Of a stretch of DNA of 64,000 bases, positions 55,901 to 63,807 are shown in pieces. Within the stretch, counting starts at the first letter, position 1; each line of letters starts with the position of its first letter. The DNA comes from Desulfuromonadales bacterium (GTDB taxonomy: Bacteria > Desulfobacterota > Desulfuromonadia > Desulfuromonadales > JAHYIW01): NCBI GenBank assembly GCA_029210745.1, contig JARGFI010000001.1:81374-145373 (forward strand), given 5' to 3'. The notes beneath the pieces were generated by a model. That model did no database searches. It was not told where the DNA came from and saw only the letters and a list, made by a program, of their open reading frames with translations. Position numbers and translations under genes: made by a program.

Positions 55901-56212
55901 GTAGAGATCGGTGCCGTCATCGAAAATGATATACACGAACGACAGGCCGAAGAAAGAATAGCCACGTACCGTTTTTGCGCCGGGAACGGCCAGCATCTGG
56001 GTAGTCAGCGGGTAGGTAATCTGGTCTTCAACAACCTGCGGGGCCTGCCCCGGATATTCGGTAAAGATGATCACCTGCACATCGGAAAGATCGGGGATGG
56101 CATCGATCGGCGTGTTGAGCATGGCATAGGTGCCACCGACAACGATGAACACTGTCAACATGACCACCAAAAATTTATTATAGATCGACCAATCGATGAT
56201 TTTCTCTAGCAT
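52988..56212 (-). CDS. cusA: HME-family RND efflux pump, CusA type
   Basis: 1074-aa inner-membrane proton antiporter of the heavy-metal RND class. Twelve membrane segments in the usual 1+5+1+5 pattern flank two large periplasmic loops. The TM4 motif 'AIAIGAMIDAAIIMIENGHK' contains the proton-relay acidic residues, and the segment 'RIDMLATGIKTPVGIKIMGD' is highly conserved in Cus pumps. Met residues nearby fit Cu(I)/Ag(I) transport. It starts 43 nt after cusB behind AAGGGAC. Confidence 0.92.
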   Translation of the reverse strand: MLEKIIDWSIYNKFLVVMLTVFIVVGGTYAMLNTPIDAIPDLSDVQVIIFTEYPGQAPQVVEDQITYPLTTQMLAVPGAKTVRGYSFFGLSFVYIIFDDGTDLYWARSRVLEYLNYAAGRLPAGVTPSLGPDATGVGWVYEYVLESDRHNLQELRSLQDWFLRYELTSVKGVAEVAAIGGYVKQYQIEVDPDRLLAYHLTIPQLKKAIQRSNNDVGGRLIEMAETEFMVRGLGYLQSIQDIESVVVGTDSRGTPIQVRDLARVSIGPELRRGLAELDGEGEVVGGVVIMRVGENALDTIAAVKTKLEQLKAGLPEGVTIKTVYDRSGLIERAVDTLTEKLIEESIIVAIVTAIFLFHFSSALVAIVTLPIAILFAFIIMYFQGINANIMSLGGIAIAIGAMIDAAIIMIENGHKHLERDRGKLPHWEIIANSSKEVGPALFYSLLVITVSFLPVFALGEQSGRMFKPLAYTKTYAMAGAALLSVTLVPVLMGWFIRGKIPDEAKNPINRIMIRLYHPVVDFVLKWRWPVLVVALAITLTSIIPLKKMGSEFMPPLYEGDLLYMPTTLPGISITKAKELLQQTDRIIGKFPEVQRVFGKVGRAETATDPAPLSMLETTIMLKSEDEWRTLPRERFYSSWSDSWELFKKPLRWIWPEETTITIEELKTALNEAIQFPGLTNAWTMPIKTRIDMLATGIKTPVGIKIMGDDLEVLSALGEEIEAIVRDIPGTLSAFSERVVGGNYLDYAIDREAVARYGLTVGDVQDIIKSAIGGMNVTQTVEGLERYAVNIRYQRDYRNDLQALQRVLIPIAGGKHIPISQVATIHIKKGPPGIKSENARRTAWIYVDLKGTDVGTYVANAQKIIAEKITLPVGYNIVWSGSYEYMQAAAAKLKVVIPLTLLVILVIIYTNTRSLIKTGIIFLALPLSLVGCFWFLYLLGYNTSVAVWVGVIALAGISAETGVVMLLYLDLAYDLWVKNGRMQNFGDLTQAIHHGAVKRIRPKVMTICVIIAGLVPIMWSHGAGADVMKRIAAPMVGGVITSGLMELLVFPVIYFMWRGLKLKKELEPTSMQEIHE

Positions 56213-56254
56213 ATCAGTCCCTTATCCGCAAAAAAGATTCCGCCGTCTGCGGGG

Positions 56255-57742
56255 TTATTTGAAAAGATCATCAAGGTTTTCAGCTGCCGTGTTGGCGGGC
56301 TTATCGTCCGAAAACAGATCATCAACAGATGCGTCAGCCCCCTGCCCCGAGCCGGTCTGAGCTGGTGTGTCCTTGCGTTTAAGCATTTTGGCGATTGCTT
56401 CACGCAGCTTGCTCTCCGAATCGAGCATAAACTGGGCACTGGTAACGACCTGTTCTCCCTCAAGCACCCCTTGTACGATCTCGATATTTCCCGCTTCGCC
56501 CTGCAATCCGGTTTTGACTTGACGCGGTTCAAACTTGCCGTCACCCAGAGCCACAAACACGGTCTGTTTCTCTCCGGAATGCAGCACCGCTTCAACCGGA
56601 ATGGTCAGGGCGCCCGCCACAGTCTCCGATTCGAGCCGAACATTGACGTACATATCCGGTTTCAGGATAAAGTCAGGGTTTTTGAGCTCGAAGCGGGCCT
56701 TGACGGTGCGCGTCTTCGGTTCAACATATGGATAGATATAACTGATGACACTTTCGACCGGCTCACTGCCGACATAGGGCAAAATGATCTTCCCCTGCTG
56801 ACCAACCTTGACCCAGGGCATCTCATATTCATAGATATCGGCATACACCCAGACCTGAGAAATATCGGAGAGGACCAGTAGCTCCATGCCGCTTTTGACA
56901 AACTGCCCTTCCTTGACCATTTTCATCGTCACAATGCCGTCGTAGGGCGCGTAGAGGGTCAAGTTTTTAACCACCTCGCCACTTTTTTCGAGCCGGTTAA
57001 TCTGTCGGCTGCTGATATCCCAAAGCGCAAGACGTCTCCGCGAGGCGTCAAGCAGGCGGTCGGCACTCTCGGCAATCGAAGGAAAAGGTGACCGCGAAAG
57101 GGATAATTTATTGTTGAGGGCAAGCAGAAACTCTTCCTGCGCACTGACCAGCTGCGGGCTGTAGATGTCGAGCAGCTTCGCGCCTTGTTTCACGAATTGC
57201 CCGGTTTCGTTGACATAGAGTCGTTCTACCCAGCCGTCGATTTTACTGTTAATGGAAAACTGTCTTGATTCATCATACGTCACCGTGCCGACCGTCCGAA
57301 TCGTCCGCGTCAGGTCGTTGCGGGTCACCGGGGAGATGCGCACCCCCATATTCTGCGACGTCACCGGATCGATGGAAATAACCGTACCGGTCGCGGTCTC
57401 ATCTTCGTAAACCGGGACAAGATCCATCCCCATGGGAGATTTGCCCGGCTCATCGCGGATATAGGTCGGGTCCATCGGCGCCGCCCAGTACTTAATTTTG
57501 CGCTCACCGGTCGGCTTGGCTGCTGCCGCTGCGCCGGTCGCTTTCACCGGGGTCAGATCCATGCCGCAGATCGGGCACTGCCCCGGTTCATCGGTGATGA
57601 TCATCGGATGCATGCCACAGGTGTACTGCTGCTCGGCGGCATAAGCCGTCCCAACGTGCTGATGAGCAGGGGGCAACGAGGCACTGCCGAGGATCAGTGC
57701 CGTTCCAAGGAGTAACGATAAAAGCAATAAACGTGGACGCAT
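56255..57742 (-). CDS. cusB: RND efflux periplasmic adaptor, CusB type with heavy-metal-binding domains
   Basis: 495 aa. After a signal sequence (about 1-35) come two heavy-metal-binding segments: 'YTCGMHPMIITDEPGQCPIC', then 'YWAAPMDPTYIRDEPGKSPM', ending GMDLVPVYEDE. These are followed by barrel-sandwich, hairpin and membrane-proximal domains of CusB, and a C-terminal extension with Asp/Lys repeats. The first domain with its CxxC may capture metal before transfer to CusA. Its ATG overlaps the TolC-family stop (TAATG) and uses AAGGAG inside that gene. Confidence 0.9.
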   Translation of the reverse strand: MRPRLLLLSLLLGTALILGSASLPPAHQHVGTAYAAEQQYTCGMHPMIITDEPGQCPICGMDLTPVKATGAAAAAKPTGERKIKYWAAPMDPTYIRDEPGKSPMGMDLVPVYEDETATGTVISIDPVTSQNMGVRISPVTRNDLTRTIRTVGTVTYDESRQFSINSKIDGWVERLYVNETGQFVKQGAKLLDIYSPQLVSAQEEFLLALNNKLSLSRSPFPSIAESADRLLDASRRRLALWDISSRQINRLEKSGEVVKNLTLYAPYDGIVTMKMVKEGQFVKSGMELLVLSDISQVWVYADIYEYEMPWVKVGQQGKIILPYVGSEPVESVISYIYPYVEPKTRTVKARFELKNPDFILKPDMYVNVRLESETVAGALTIPVEAVLHSGEKQTVFVALGDGKFEPRQVKTGLQGEAGNIEIVQGVLEGEQVVTSAQFMLDSESKLREAIAKMLKRKDTPAQTGSGQGADASVDDLFSDDKPANTAAENLDDLFK

Positions 57743-59028
57743 TACAGCTCCTTATTGTTGGACAAATCGAGATTGCCACCGACAGTGGCTTCGAGCTGGG
57801 CCAGGGTGCGCAGGTAGTCGGCCGTGGCACGATGGAGCCCGAGTTGATAACGGTCAAGGGTCAACAGGCTGTCGAGCAGACTGATAAAGGTCAAATCTCC
57901 GACCTGATAGGCGATCAATCCGACATCGATGACCTGTTGGGCCTGGGGAATGATGCCACTGCGGTAAAGCTCTATCCGGGTAAGATTTTTTTCGATTTGC
58001 GCCTGATAATCGCGCACGGTCGCCCGTAAACTGTTTTCAAAATCTGTCAGTTGACGACGCGCCATCGCCGCACCCTCTTCCGCTTCGGCGACTGCCGCAA
58101 CCCGTTTTTTACGATAAATCGGCAGATTGATACTCACCCCGGTGCTGACGAAATCGGTGCCGGAAACGCGGTCACCTGGAGCCTCATCGCGGAAACGATA
58201 GCCAACCCAAAGATTGACGTCCGGGTAAGAATCAAGGGACGCGAAACGCCGTTTAGCTCCGTAGCTGTCGATCAATGCCCGATACGCGGCAAACAGCGGT
58301 CGCTGCTGCAGGGCAACCATGTACAGCTCGGCGGCGTCGATCTCGACCGGTTGGATGGCCAGTTGTTCAGGCACGTCAATATCGCCCTCATCCGTCCCGA
58401 TCAGCCTGCGCAGTTCCGCCGCGAGAGACGCCTGTTGTTGTTGCAAGGCATAGCGCCGGTCAAGAAATCGTGATTGCTCGAGCTGTGCTTTGAGGACATC
58501 CTGTTGCCGACCACTGCCGACCGCATAACGGGTTTCCGTCAGTCTGGCAATATCATCGAGCAGGAGCAGGGTGCGCTCCGTGACATCAATCGCGCGCTCG
58601 ACATAGTAACGCTGGTACCAGACCGATTTAATCTTGCCCGCCAGCTGCAGACGGGTATCTTCATAAACGCCCTTGTACCACAGCGCCTGGTGCCGCGCCG
58701 CTGCACCCTTTGCGGCCAGCTTGCCGGGGAACGGAAAAGCCTGATCAATGCGCAGATCGTTACCGGTCATCGGTGTCTCGTCGCCGGCCAGCGAGTCGAT
58801 TGGATAGCTGGAAAACGCAAATGAAAGTTTGGGATCCGCGAAACTCTCGGCCTGATCAATCTTTTTCCCGAACATCTGCCATCGCGCCTTGGCGGCCTGT
58901 AATTCAGGATTGTTGAGCAGCGCACTTTCGACCAGATCATCAAGCGAACCAGCCGCGAGTACCGGTGTCGTAATGAGAAACAGCAACCCGATAACCAAAA
59001 CATGTATTTTATTCTTAACGTGATTCAT
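57742..59028 (-). CDS. TolC-family outer-membrane efflux protein (CusC-like)
   Basis: 428 aa from the ATG at 59028; residues 1-23 are a signal peptide ending 'TTPVLAAGS'. Two repeated OEP segments follow with long coiled helices ('LLNNPELQAAKARWQMFGKK', 'GAAMARRQLTDFENSLRATV'). No lipobox Cys is seen near the signal cleavage site, unlike E. coli CusC. It starts the cusCBA block. The track extension to 59112 reads through the candidate promoter region. Confidence 0.88.
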   Translation of the reverse strand: MNHVKNKIHVLVIGLLFLITTPVLAAGSLDDLVESALLNNPELQAAKARWQMFGKKIDQAESFADPKLSFAFSSYPIDSLAGDETPMTGNDLRIDQAFPFPGKLAAKGAAARHQALWYKGVYEDTRLQLAGKIKSVWYQRYYVERAIDVTERTLLLLDDIARLTETRYAVGSGRQQDVLKAQLEQSRFLDRRYALQQQQASLAAELRRLIGTDEGDIDVPEQLAIQPVEIDAAELYMVALQQRPLFAAYRALIDSYGAKRRFASLDSYPDVNLWVGYRFRDEAPGDRVSGTDFVSTGVSINLPIYRKKRVAAVAEAEEGAAMARRQLTDFENSLRATVRDYQAQIEKNLTRIELYRSGIIPQAQQVIDVGLIAYQVGDLTFISLLDSLLTLDRYQLGLHRATADYLRTLAQLEATVGGNLDLSNNKEL

Positions 59029-59158
59029 AACGCGACGTATCCCCTGGTTTTGATCATTTTCCTCTAACGTGTGTATTTCTTTAGCACGCCCTGTGCCGAT
59101 CAATAAATACATTTATTTTCAGCATATTAGATCATAGCGCAGAGACGCCAGTGATCAC

Positions 59159-59176
59159 TGTAGACAATAGTCTACA
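59159..59176. promoter_or_regulatory. Perfect inverted repeat upstream of the tolC-cusB-cusA block
   Basis: TGTAGAC-AATA-GTCTACA: 7-bp perfect arms with a 4-nt centre. It overlaps the stop codon of the small zinc-ribbon gene and lies about 130 bp ahead of the TolC-family start, suitable for an operator. The regulator is unknown. Confidence 0.5.
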
Positions 59177-59486
59177 ACTTTTTTGATGAATATTCTACAC
59201 CTGGGGCTCTGCTGCCGCATGCCGGACAATAGTGCCAAAAGGGGTAGAGACGCAGCCCGCAACCACACTGCAGCTTTCTTTCGCGGATGACACGAGCTCT
59301 CCTCATCAGCAGTAAAATCACCGCCATGATCAGGTTAAGACTCAGCAGGACATAACCGGGGAGCCCCAGAGTCAGCAAGGTGTGCAACGTACAACGACCG
59401 CAACTGAGCGACCACACATTATAACCGGTGACACTCACCCCGACCACCAGGGCGCAAAGAATAATCAAACGGGAGCGGCGGTTCAT
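59172..59486 (-). CDS. Small membrane protein with C-terminal zinc ribbon
   Basis: 104 aa from the ATG at 59486 (MNRRSRLIILCALV). Two hydrophobic helices (about 7-24 and 42-62) enclose a 'SCGRC' CxxC on the loop. The C-terminus is a zinc ribbon: 'KLQCGCGLRLYPFWHYCPAC'. No family recognised. It begins 4 nt after the preceding zinc-ribbon gene. The long frame in the track starting at 59639 is a shadow of that neighbour. Confidence 0.75.
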   Translation of the reverse strand: MNRRSRLIILCALVVGVSVTGYNVWSLSCGRCTLHTLLTLGLPGYVLLSLNLIMAVILLLMRRARVIRERKLQCGCGLRLYPFWHYCPACGSRAPGVEYSSKKL

Positions 59487-59490
59487 GCCT

Positions 59491-59748
59491 TCACCGCCAG
59501 TCGCGGACGCTACGCGGCGCCCCGCAGACAACGCAGTGACGATAAAAGACCGGTAGATGCTTGCCGCAGACACAGGTCGTGCGCAGCAGTTCCTTGCAGC
59601 GGGGGCACAGCAACCAGTCAGCGTCGACAGTGAAGTCACAGCCAGGACATTTTCCTGACGGGGGTTCAGTCACTTCGTTGCGTCGATCAAGTTCTTGCAC
59701 GATGGCAATGACCAGCAATGCAAGTATCAGCAGAAAAATCAGCATCAT
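59491..59748 (-). CDS. Small membrane-anchored double zinc-ribbon protein
   Basis: 85 aa. One N-terminal membrane helix (3-19) is followed by two CxxC-type ribbons: 'KCPGCDFTVDADWLLCPRCK' and 'CVCGKHLPVFYRHCVVC'. Eight cysteines could bind two zinc ions. It lies 18 nt after the ABC ATPase gene and 4 nt before a second zinc-ribbon gene. A role as an assembly or accessory factor of the ABC module is possible but unproven. Confidence 0.78.
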   Translation of the reverse strand: MMLIFLLILALLVIAIVQELDRRNEVTEPPSGKCPGCDFTVDADWLLCPRCKELLRTTCVCGKHLPVFYRHCVVCGAPRSVRDWR

Positions 59749-59766
59749 CAGGGCACCGGTTCACAT

Positions 59767-60468
59767 TCAGGAGGCGAGACAGTGCTGCCCGGCAACACGA
59801 TCATCGGTCAGTTTGCCATCATGCAGATGAATCGTCCGGTTGAAATAATCGAGATTCTCAAGGTTATGCGTGACCATGACAATCGTCTGGCCCTGGGCAT
59901 TGAGTCCCGCGAAAAGCGCCATGATCTCGCGACTGGTCGCTGAATCGAGGCTGCCGGTCGGCTCATCGGCGAGGATCAACGGTGGTTTATTCACCAATGC
60001 CCGGGCAATGGCCACCCGCTCCTGTTCCCCTCCGGAAAGTTGACTGGGCAGATGGTGCATGCGGTGTCCGAGACCGACCTGCGCCAGTGCATCTTCCGCC
60101 AGGGCGTACTTTTCTGCCTTGGGCAACGCCTTGACCGTCAACGGCAGCAGCACATTTTCAATGGCGTTGAGATATTCAATCAGATTGAATGACTGGAAAA
60201 CGAAACCGATATATTCACGACGAAAATCGGCCAGCCGCTCCCCCGGCAGTTGATAAAGATCAATCTCATCGATCACCACTGAACCGGATGTCGGATGAGA
60301 TAATCCGCCAAGCATTGTCAAAAAGGTACTCTTGCCGGAACCAGAGGCACCGACGACCCCCAGAAAAGATCCTTCATCGACACTGAGATCGATGCCACTC
60401 AAGGCCGCGACACAATCTGCTTCGCTGGTATATTGCTTGCTTAACGCATTTATCTCGATAAGGGACAT
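59767..60468 (-). CDS. ABC transporter ATP-binding protein (MacB/LolD type)
   Basis: 233 aa. Walker A 'GASGSGKST', Q-loop '[20 protein letters not shown]', signature '[15 protein letters not shown]', Walker B '[11 protein letters not shown]' and the H-loop '[14 protein letters not shown]' are intact. The ATG at 60468 follows GAAGGAG; the track extension lies in the permease gene. It pairs with the FtsX-type permease 14 nt upstream. MacB-like transporters are mechanotransmitters rather than classical importers. Confidence 0.92.
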   Translation of the reverse strand: MSLIEINALSKQYTSEADCVAALSGIDLSVDEGSFLGVVGASGSGKSTFLTMLGGLSHPTSGSVVIDEIDLYQLPGERLADFRREYIGFVFQSFNLIEYLNAIENVLLPLTVKALPKAEKYALAEDALAQVGLGHRMHHLPSQLSGGEQERVAIARALVNKPPLILADEPTGSLDSATSREIMALFAGLNAQGQTIVMVTHNLENLDYFNRTIHLHDGKLTDDRVAGQHCLAS

Positions 60469-60482
60469 ATCAGCTCCTTCAT

Positions 60483-61640
60483 TTAAAGTGCCCGCAGGGC
60501 TTCGGTCGGGTCCATTCGACCAGCGTGAAGAGCGGGGTAAATGGTTGCCAGACAACCAACCCCCATCGCCATGACAACCGCCCCGACAGCCAGCAACGGA
60601 TGCCACATCCAGGCATGAGAACCTTCACCGACGAATGGTAAAACCAGCCAGGTCACGGCCATGCCGAGCAGATATCCGAGCACGCCGGAAAAAAAACTGA
60701 TCGACATGGATTCAATCAAAATCAACCGCATCACATGACTGCGACGAAAACCCAGTGCCCGAAAAATTCCGATCTCCCGCGTCCGTTCGTTGACCGAACT
60801 CATCATCGTCACAAAAACAACAAGACCGCCGGTCAGGACAATGACACCCCCAACCGCAAAGGAAAAAAGTCGAAACTGCTGCAAAGCGTGCATCCGGGTC
60901 TTCACCACCTGCTGAATGGCATTGACCTCGGCATCGGGGAGCACCGAGCTGATCTGTTTGACCATATCTTCGACCGGACAATCACCGCACAAAGCCGCAA
61001 CCTCGACCAGCGAAACAATCCCCTCTTTACCTGACAGCGACTGTGCCGCGCCAAGGGTCGACAGGAGCAGATGATCGTCCTGTGATCCGGTTTCATTGAG
61101 AATACCGGTCACGGTAAAGTGCCGGTCGCCGATATCGATGCCATCCCCCTGACGCAACCCCAGCCTTTTGGCAACGGCGTTGCCGGCGACCAGTTCGTCA
61201 TCACTGCGCAGAACACGCCCCGCAACAGACCACCAGCGCTTGAGCTTAAACTCACTCTCCGGGCGGATCCCCATCAGCAGGACTCTTTCCCCTTTTGCCT
61301 GAACCGCACTGAGCGATTTGGGCGCAACCAGAGCAATATTGCGACTGTTTGGAATCGTACTTAACTTGCTCAGATCGGCCTCACGAATCTCTTCCTGATC
61401 GACGGTAATCCCGCCCAGATTGATTGCGCCATAAGACAGTGATAGTTTGTCAGTGCGTGGCGAGATAATAATGTTGGCCCCAAAATTTTCCATCTTGTGC
61501 TGGGCCTCGGCAGTGAGGGCAGAGGTCAGAGAAAAAAGGGTCACGACCGTGCCAACCCCGAGGAGCAGGCCGATCAGCAGAAAGACAGCCCTCCCCTTGC
61601 GCCGCCGAAGATTATTCAGAGCAATCGTTGCGAGTGTCAT
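60483..61640 (-). CDS. ABC transporter permease (FtsX/MacB type)
   Basis: 385 aa. A first membrane helix ('AVFLLIGLLLGVGTVVTLFS', about 17-36), a large periplasmic domain (about 45-250) and three C-terminal helices (about 260-285, 310-335, 345-375) give the four-helix MacB/FtsX topology. The periplasmic domain has a 'CGDCPVEDM' CxxC. It lies between the DUF2318 gene (10 nt) and the ATPase gene. The same order is seen in the ABC part of the Campylobacter P19 iron locus. Confidence 0.87.
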   Translation of the reverse strand: MTLATIALNNLRRRKGRAVFLLIGLLLGVGTVVTLFSLTSALTAEAQHKMENFGANIIISPRTDKLSLSYGAINLGGITVDQEEIREADLSKLSTIPNSRNIALVAPKSLSAVQAKGERVLLMGIRPESEFKLKRWWSVAGRVLRSDDELVAGNAVAKRLGLRQGDGIDIGDRHFTVTGILNETGSQDDHLLLSTLGAAQSLSGKEGIVSLVEVAALCGDCPVEDMVKQISSVLPDAEVNAIQQVVKTRMHALQQFRLFSFAVGGVIVLTGGLVVFVTMMSSVNERTREIGIFRALGFRRSHVMRLILIESMSISFFSGVLGYLLGMAVTWLVLPFVGEGSHAWMWHPLLAVGAVVMAMGVGCLATIYPALHAGRMDPTEALRAL

Positions 61641-61650
61641 TGGGGTACCT

Positions 61651-62160
61651 CTAGCGTGCCGAAGGAGTGAAATAGTGACGGCCCTGCTCCAGAGCGGCCA
61701 ACTGAATAACGACGCTGTCGGAGGTTATCTTCCTCTCCAGCGGCACGGGATTGCATCCGCCCTTGACTTCATTGATGCGATTAACGGGAAACACCTGATT
61801 ACAGTTGTTGCATACCATCGTCGCGCCCTCCTGGCGGTACCCTTTACGTTCTTTGTAACAGACATCACACGTATCGAATGCCGAGCGGATCTCTCCGTCA
61901 GCACTTTTGACGATAAAAAATTCAACCTCACCGGTCGCAACCGCAACGCGGAAGAAATGTGCTTTACCGTCAGACACCGCCGACACCGGCACCCGGACTG
62001 AGCCGTTGACCGGGCTCACCAGTTTTGACTTCTGCCCTCCCCACAATAACCAGAATGATCCTGTCCCGACGACGACCAACAGGGCAATAATGATAAACAG
62101 TCCTTTTGATTTCTTTTTCGCTTGCGTAAATTGGGCTTTTTTCGTGTTTTCAACGGTCAC
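61651..62160 (-). CDS. DUF2318 membrane-anchored Cys-motif protein
   Basis: 169 aa, GTG start behind GAAGGAG. One membrane helix (about 20-42) leads to an exported domain with the DUF2318 signature: 'SAFDTCDVCYKERKGY' and 'MVCNNCNQVFPVNRINEVKGGCNPVP', five cysteines that could bind an Fe-S centre or metal. Some members have many TM helices; this is the short form. It is the first gene of the DUF2318-permease-ATPase series. Confidence 0.88.
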   Translation of the reverse strand: MTVENTKKAQFTQAKKKSKGLFIIIALLVVVGTGSFWLLWGGQKSKLVSPVNGSVRVPVSAVSDGKAHFFRVAVATGEVEFFIVKSADGEIRSAFDTCDVCYKERKGYRQEGATMVCNNCNQVFPVNRINEVKGGCNPVPLERKITSDSVVIQLAALEQGRHYFTPSAR

Positions 62161-62213
62161 GACAATCTCCTTCTAAAGATGATTTGTAACTATCCACCTA
62201 CCCGTTCAAGGGT

Positions 62214-62297
62214 CGTCATCCCCGAGTGATCCTGTCGGGGATCCAGACTTTCAACCCTGAAAAATCTGGATTCCGGCTAAATCATGCCGGAATGACG
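62214..62297. repeat. Intergenic palindromic element
   Basis: CGTCATCCCCGAGTG... GGGGATCCAGA and TCTGGATTCCGGC ... GCCGGAATGACG: nested inverted repeats of the 'CGTCATTCCGGC/GGAATCCAG' kind widespread in Proteobacteria. About 85 bp, no coding capacity. It lies between the HMA protein gene and the DUF2318 gene. Confidence 0.75.
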
Positions 62298-62299
62298 CT

Positions 62300-62348
62300 G
62301 TAGGAGTCGCCTTCAGGCGCGATTGTTCGCGGCTAAAGCCGTTTCTAC
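62300..62348. repeat. REP-like palindrome
   Basis: GTAGGAGTCGCCTTCAGGCGCGATT...CGCGGCTAAAGCCG...CTAC matches the common 'GTAGGAGCGGCTTCAGCCGCGATT' REP-like repeat of gamma-proteobacteria in form. It directly follows the element at 62214-62297. Confidence 0.7.
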
Positions 62349-62406
62349 GAAAGTGGTGAATAGTTACGATGATTTATGGGTGTTTTACAACGCGACTGTG
62401 GTGATC

Positions 62407-63258
62407 TCAACCGCAGCACGAGCCACCACAACCACCGGCAGAGCTTTCGGTTGCAGCTTTCAATTCAGGATCAAAAATAACCACCGGAGTTGTACTCACC
62501 AGCTCTTGATACCACTTCTGCAACCGCTGGTTACGGAGACGAGTGTCCGCGCCTTCCGGCGCCACGTTGAGTTCCAGATTCCGCTGAATGATCATTTCAT
62601 TGCGAACCAGGCGAGTGAATTGCTCAAGACTGCCATAACGTGCGACGACCGCTTGCTCAAAACCAGGTTGCTGAGCTTTCATGCTGTCGATGCGTGCGGC
62701 CACTTCACCATCTTGCACAACGACTTGATTTTCTTCCGCGGCACCGAGCAACAATTCTCTTTGCAACAGATCGTTCCAGACCTTGAGGCGGATATCAGCA
62801 TCGGCAAGCGCCGAACCATGGCTCTGCGACTGTTTTATCGCGGCGGCAAATTCGCTGCGCGGCAGCAGGCGCGAACCGATCCGGGCAACATAGATGGGGC
62901 TGAGCCGGGTTTCTTCATCACGTAATTGACGATACTGATCGACGGAAAGTATTTCGCGCACCGTGGCCGGGTAGCCGGCGTCGGTCAGCTGTCTGCGAAT
63001 ATCCTCCGCGTCAATCACCCCAGGGTCAAATTCGACTGTGCTTTGCGCGGAAGTGACACTGACCTTAACCGTGCCGACCCCGGCCTCATCAGCCAACGCT
63101 TTCTGGATATTGCTGACACACGATCCACAGGAAAGGTTTTTGACATCGTAGACCGCGAGGGCCTTATCCGTAATCCATCCTTGCCACACCCAGAAGGCTC
63201 CTCCAATAAGCATTGCCACCAGAACTGACAAACTGACAATTAAAACGTTTTTTCGCAT
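62407..63258 (-). CDS. Membrane-anchored HMA-domain / SurA-N-like fusion with Cys-rich tail
   Basis: 283 aa. A signal anchor (about 5-27) is followed by an HMA domain with the metal motif 'NLSCGSCVSNIQKAL' (C44, C47; the usual GMxCxxC with Leu-Ser in place of Met-Thr). Residues about 120-255 resemble the chaperone N-domain of SurA/PpiD: 'LPRSEFAAAIKQSQS' and 'RNEMIIQRNLELNVA'. The chain ends in GGCGGSCCG, a further three cysteines. No PPIase domain follows. It is the first minus-strand gene facing the MerR regulator, so it is probably metal-inducible. Confidence 0.8.
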   Translation of the reverse strand: MRKNVLIVSLSVLVAMLIGGAFWVWQGWITDKALAVYDVKNLSCGSCVSNIQKALADEAGVGTVKVSVTSAQSTVEFDPGVIDAEDIRRQLTDAGYPATVREILSVDQYRQLRDEETRLSPIYVARIGSRLLPRSEFAAAIKQSQSHGSALADADIRLKVWNDLLQRELLLGAAEENQVVVQDGEVAARIDSMKAQQPGFEQAVVARYGSLEQFTRLVRNEMIIQRNLELNVAPEGADTRLRNQRLQKWYQELVSTTPVVIFDPELKAATESSAGGCGGSCCG

Positions 63259-63731
63259 AGATACACCTCTACCATTAATGATTAAGGCACCACGGGATCA
63301 AGACGTGGCGCCATATATATGTTCAGCCAATTATCACAGCATTGAATAATGCCATGTCGATGATTCATTGAGCCTTTTAGTGTCATGCTCAGGACAGCAG
63401 ATGTGAGCAGGTTGTTGGCTAATTCAACCTGTGCGTAGAGAGTTTACAATTAGAGTGCCAATTCAACAAATCATCGTAACGTGCTGTTTTTGTGATATTT
63501 TGTGTAATTGGTGGGAGATCTGGAGAAATTCTGGTGGGGAATAGTCTGGAGTAGCCGTTGAATATTCTACAGCAGGGATCGCAACCCCTCCGGGCCGAGA
63601 AACTTCAACTGACGCTGTTCCGGGTTCGCCGGACGCGGAAAAACTTCCTGTTTGGTGGCGGACAGAACAGTTCAGGCTGGATCATTCTGAAAATATTTGC
63701 CTTTGTTTCAAAAATCTATATCTTTTCTCTT
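63259..63731. other. Divergent regulatory interval without a supported gene
   Basis: About 470 bp between the HMA protein gene and the MerR promoter. The plus-strand ORF at 63558-63746 has no recognisable motif or ribosome-binding site. A minus-strand open stretch around 63560-63655 has protein-like codons but no start. TGAATATTCTACA at 63559-63571, with AATAGTCT 11 nt before it, repeats the same pair found at 59166-59199. Confidence 0.5.
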
Positions 63732-63763
63732 GACCCTTGTCTATAGTCCAGGGTTTATGGTTG
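63732..63763 (+). promoter_or_regulatory. MerR-type promoter/operator
   Basis: TTGACC, then a 20-bp spacer, then TATGGT. The spacer contains the dyad ACCCTTG-TCTATAGT-CCAGGGT (one mismatch). Over-long spacers of 19-20 bp with an internal dyad are the hallmark of MerR-family activated promoters. The start codon lies 44 nt downstream. Confidence 0.75.
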
Positions 63764-63807
63764 GATCAGCAAATGAAAATGATGTCACTAATCGGGAGAA
63801 AACCTAA

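Noticed and set aside
54938-56209. 423-aa plus-strand ORF opposite cusA
   Set aside because: Antisense shadow: composition is rich in Asp/Arg/His with no motif, while the minus strand encodes an intact RND pump.
59172-59639. 155-aa extended version of the second zinc-ribbon gene
   Set aside because: The first 51 residues are an out-of-frame reading of the neighbouring double zinc-ribbon gene; ATG at 59486 gives a membrane-start protein.
63558-63746. 62-aa plus-strand ORF before merR
   Set aside because: No ribosome-binding site or recognisable motif, and its 3' end runs into the MerR promoter.
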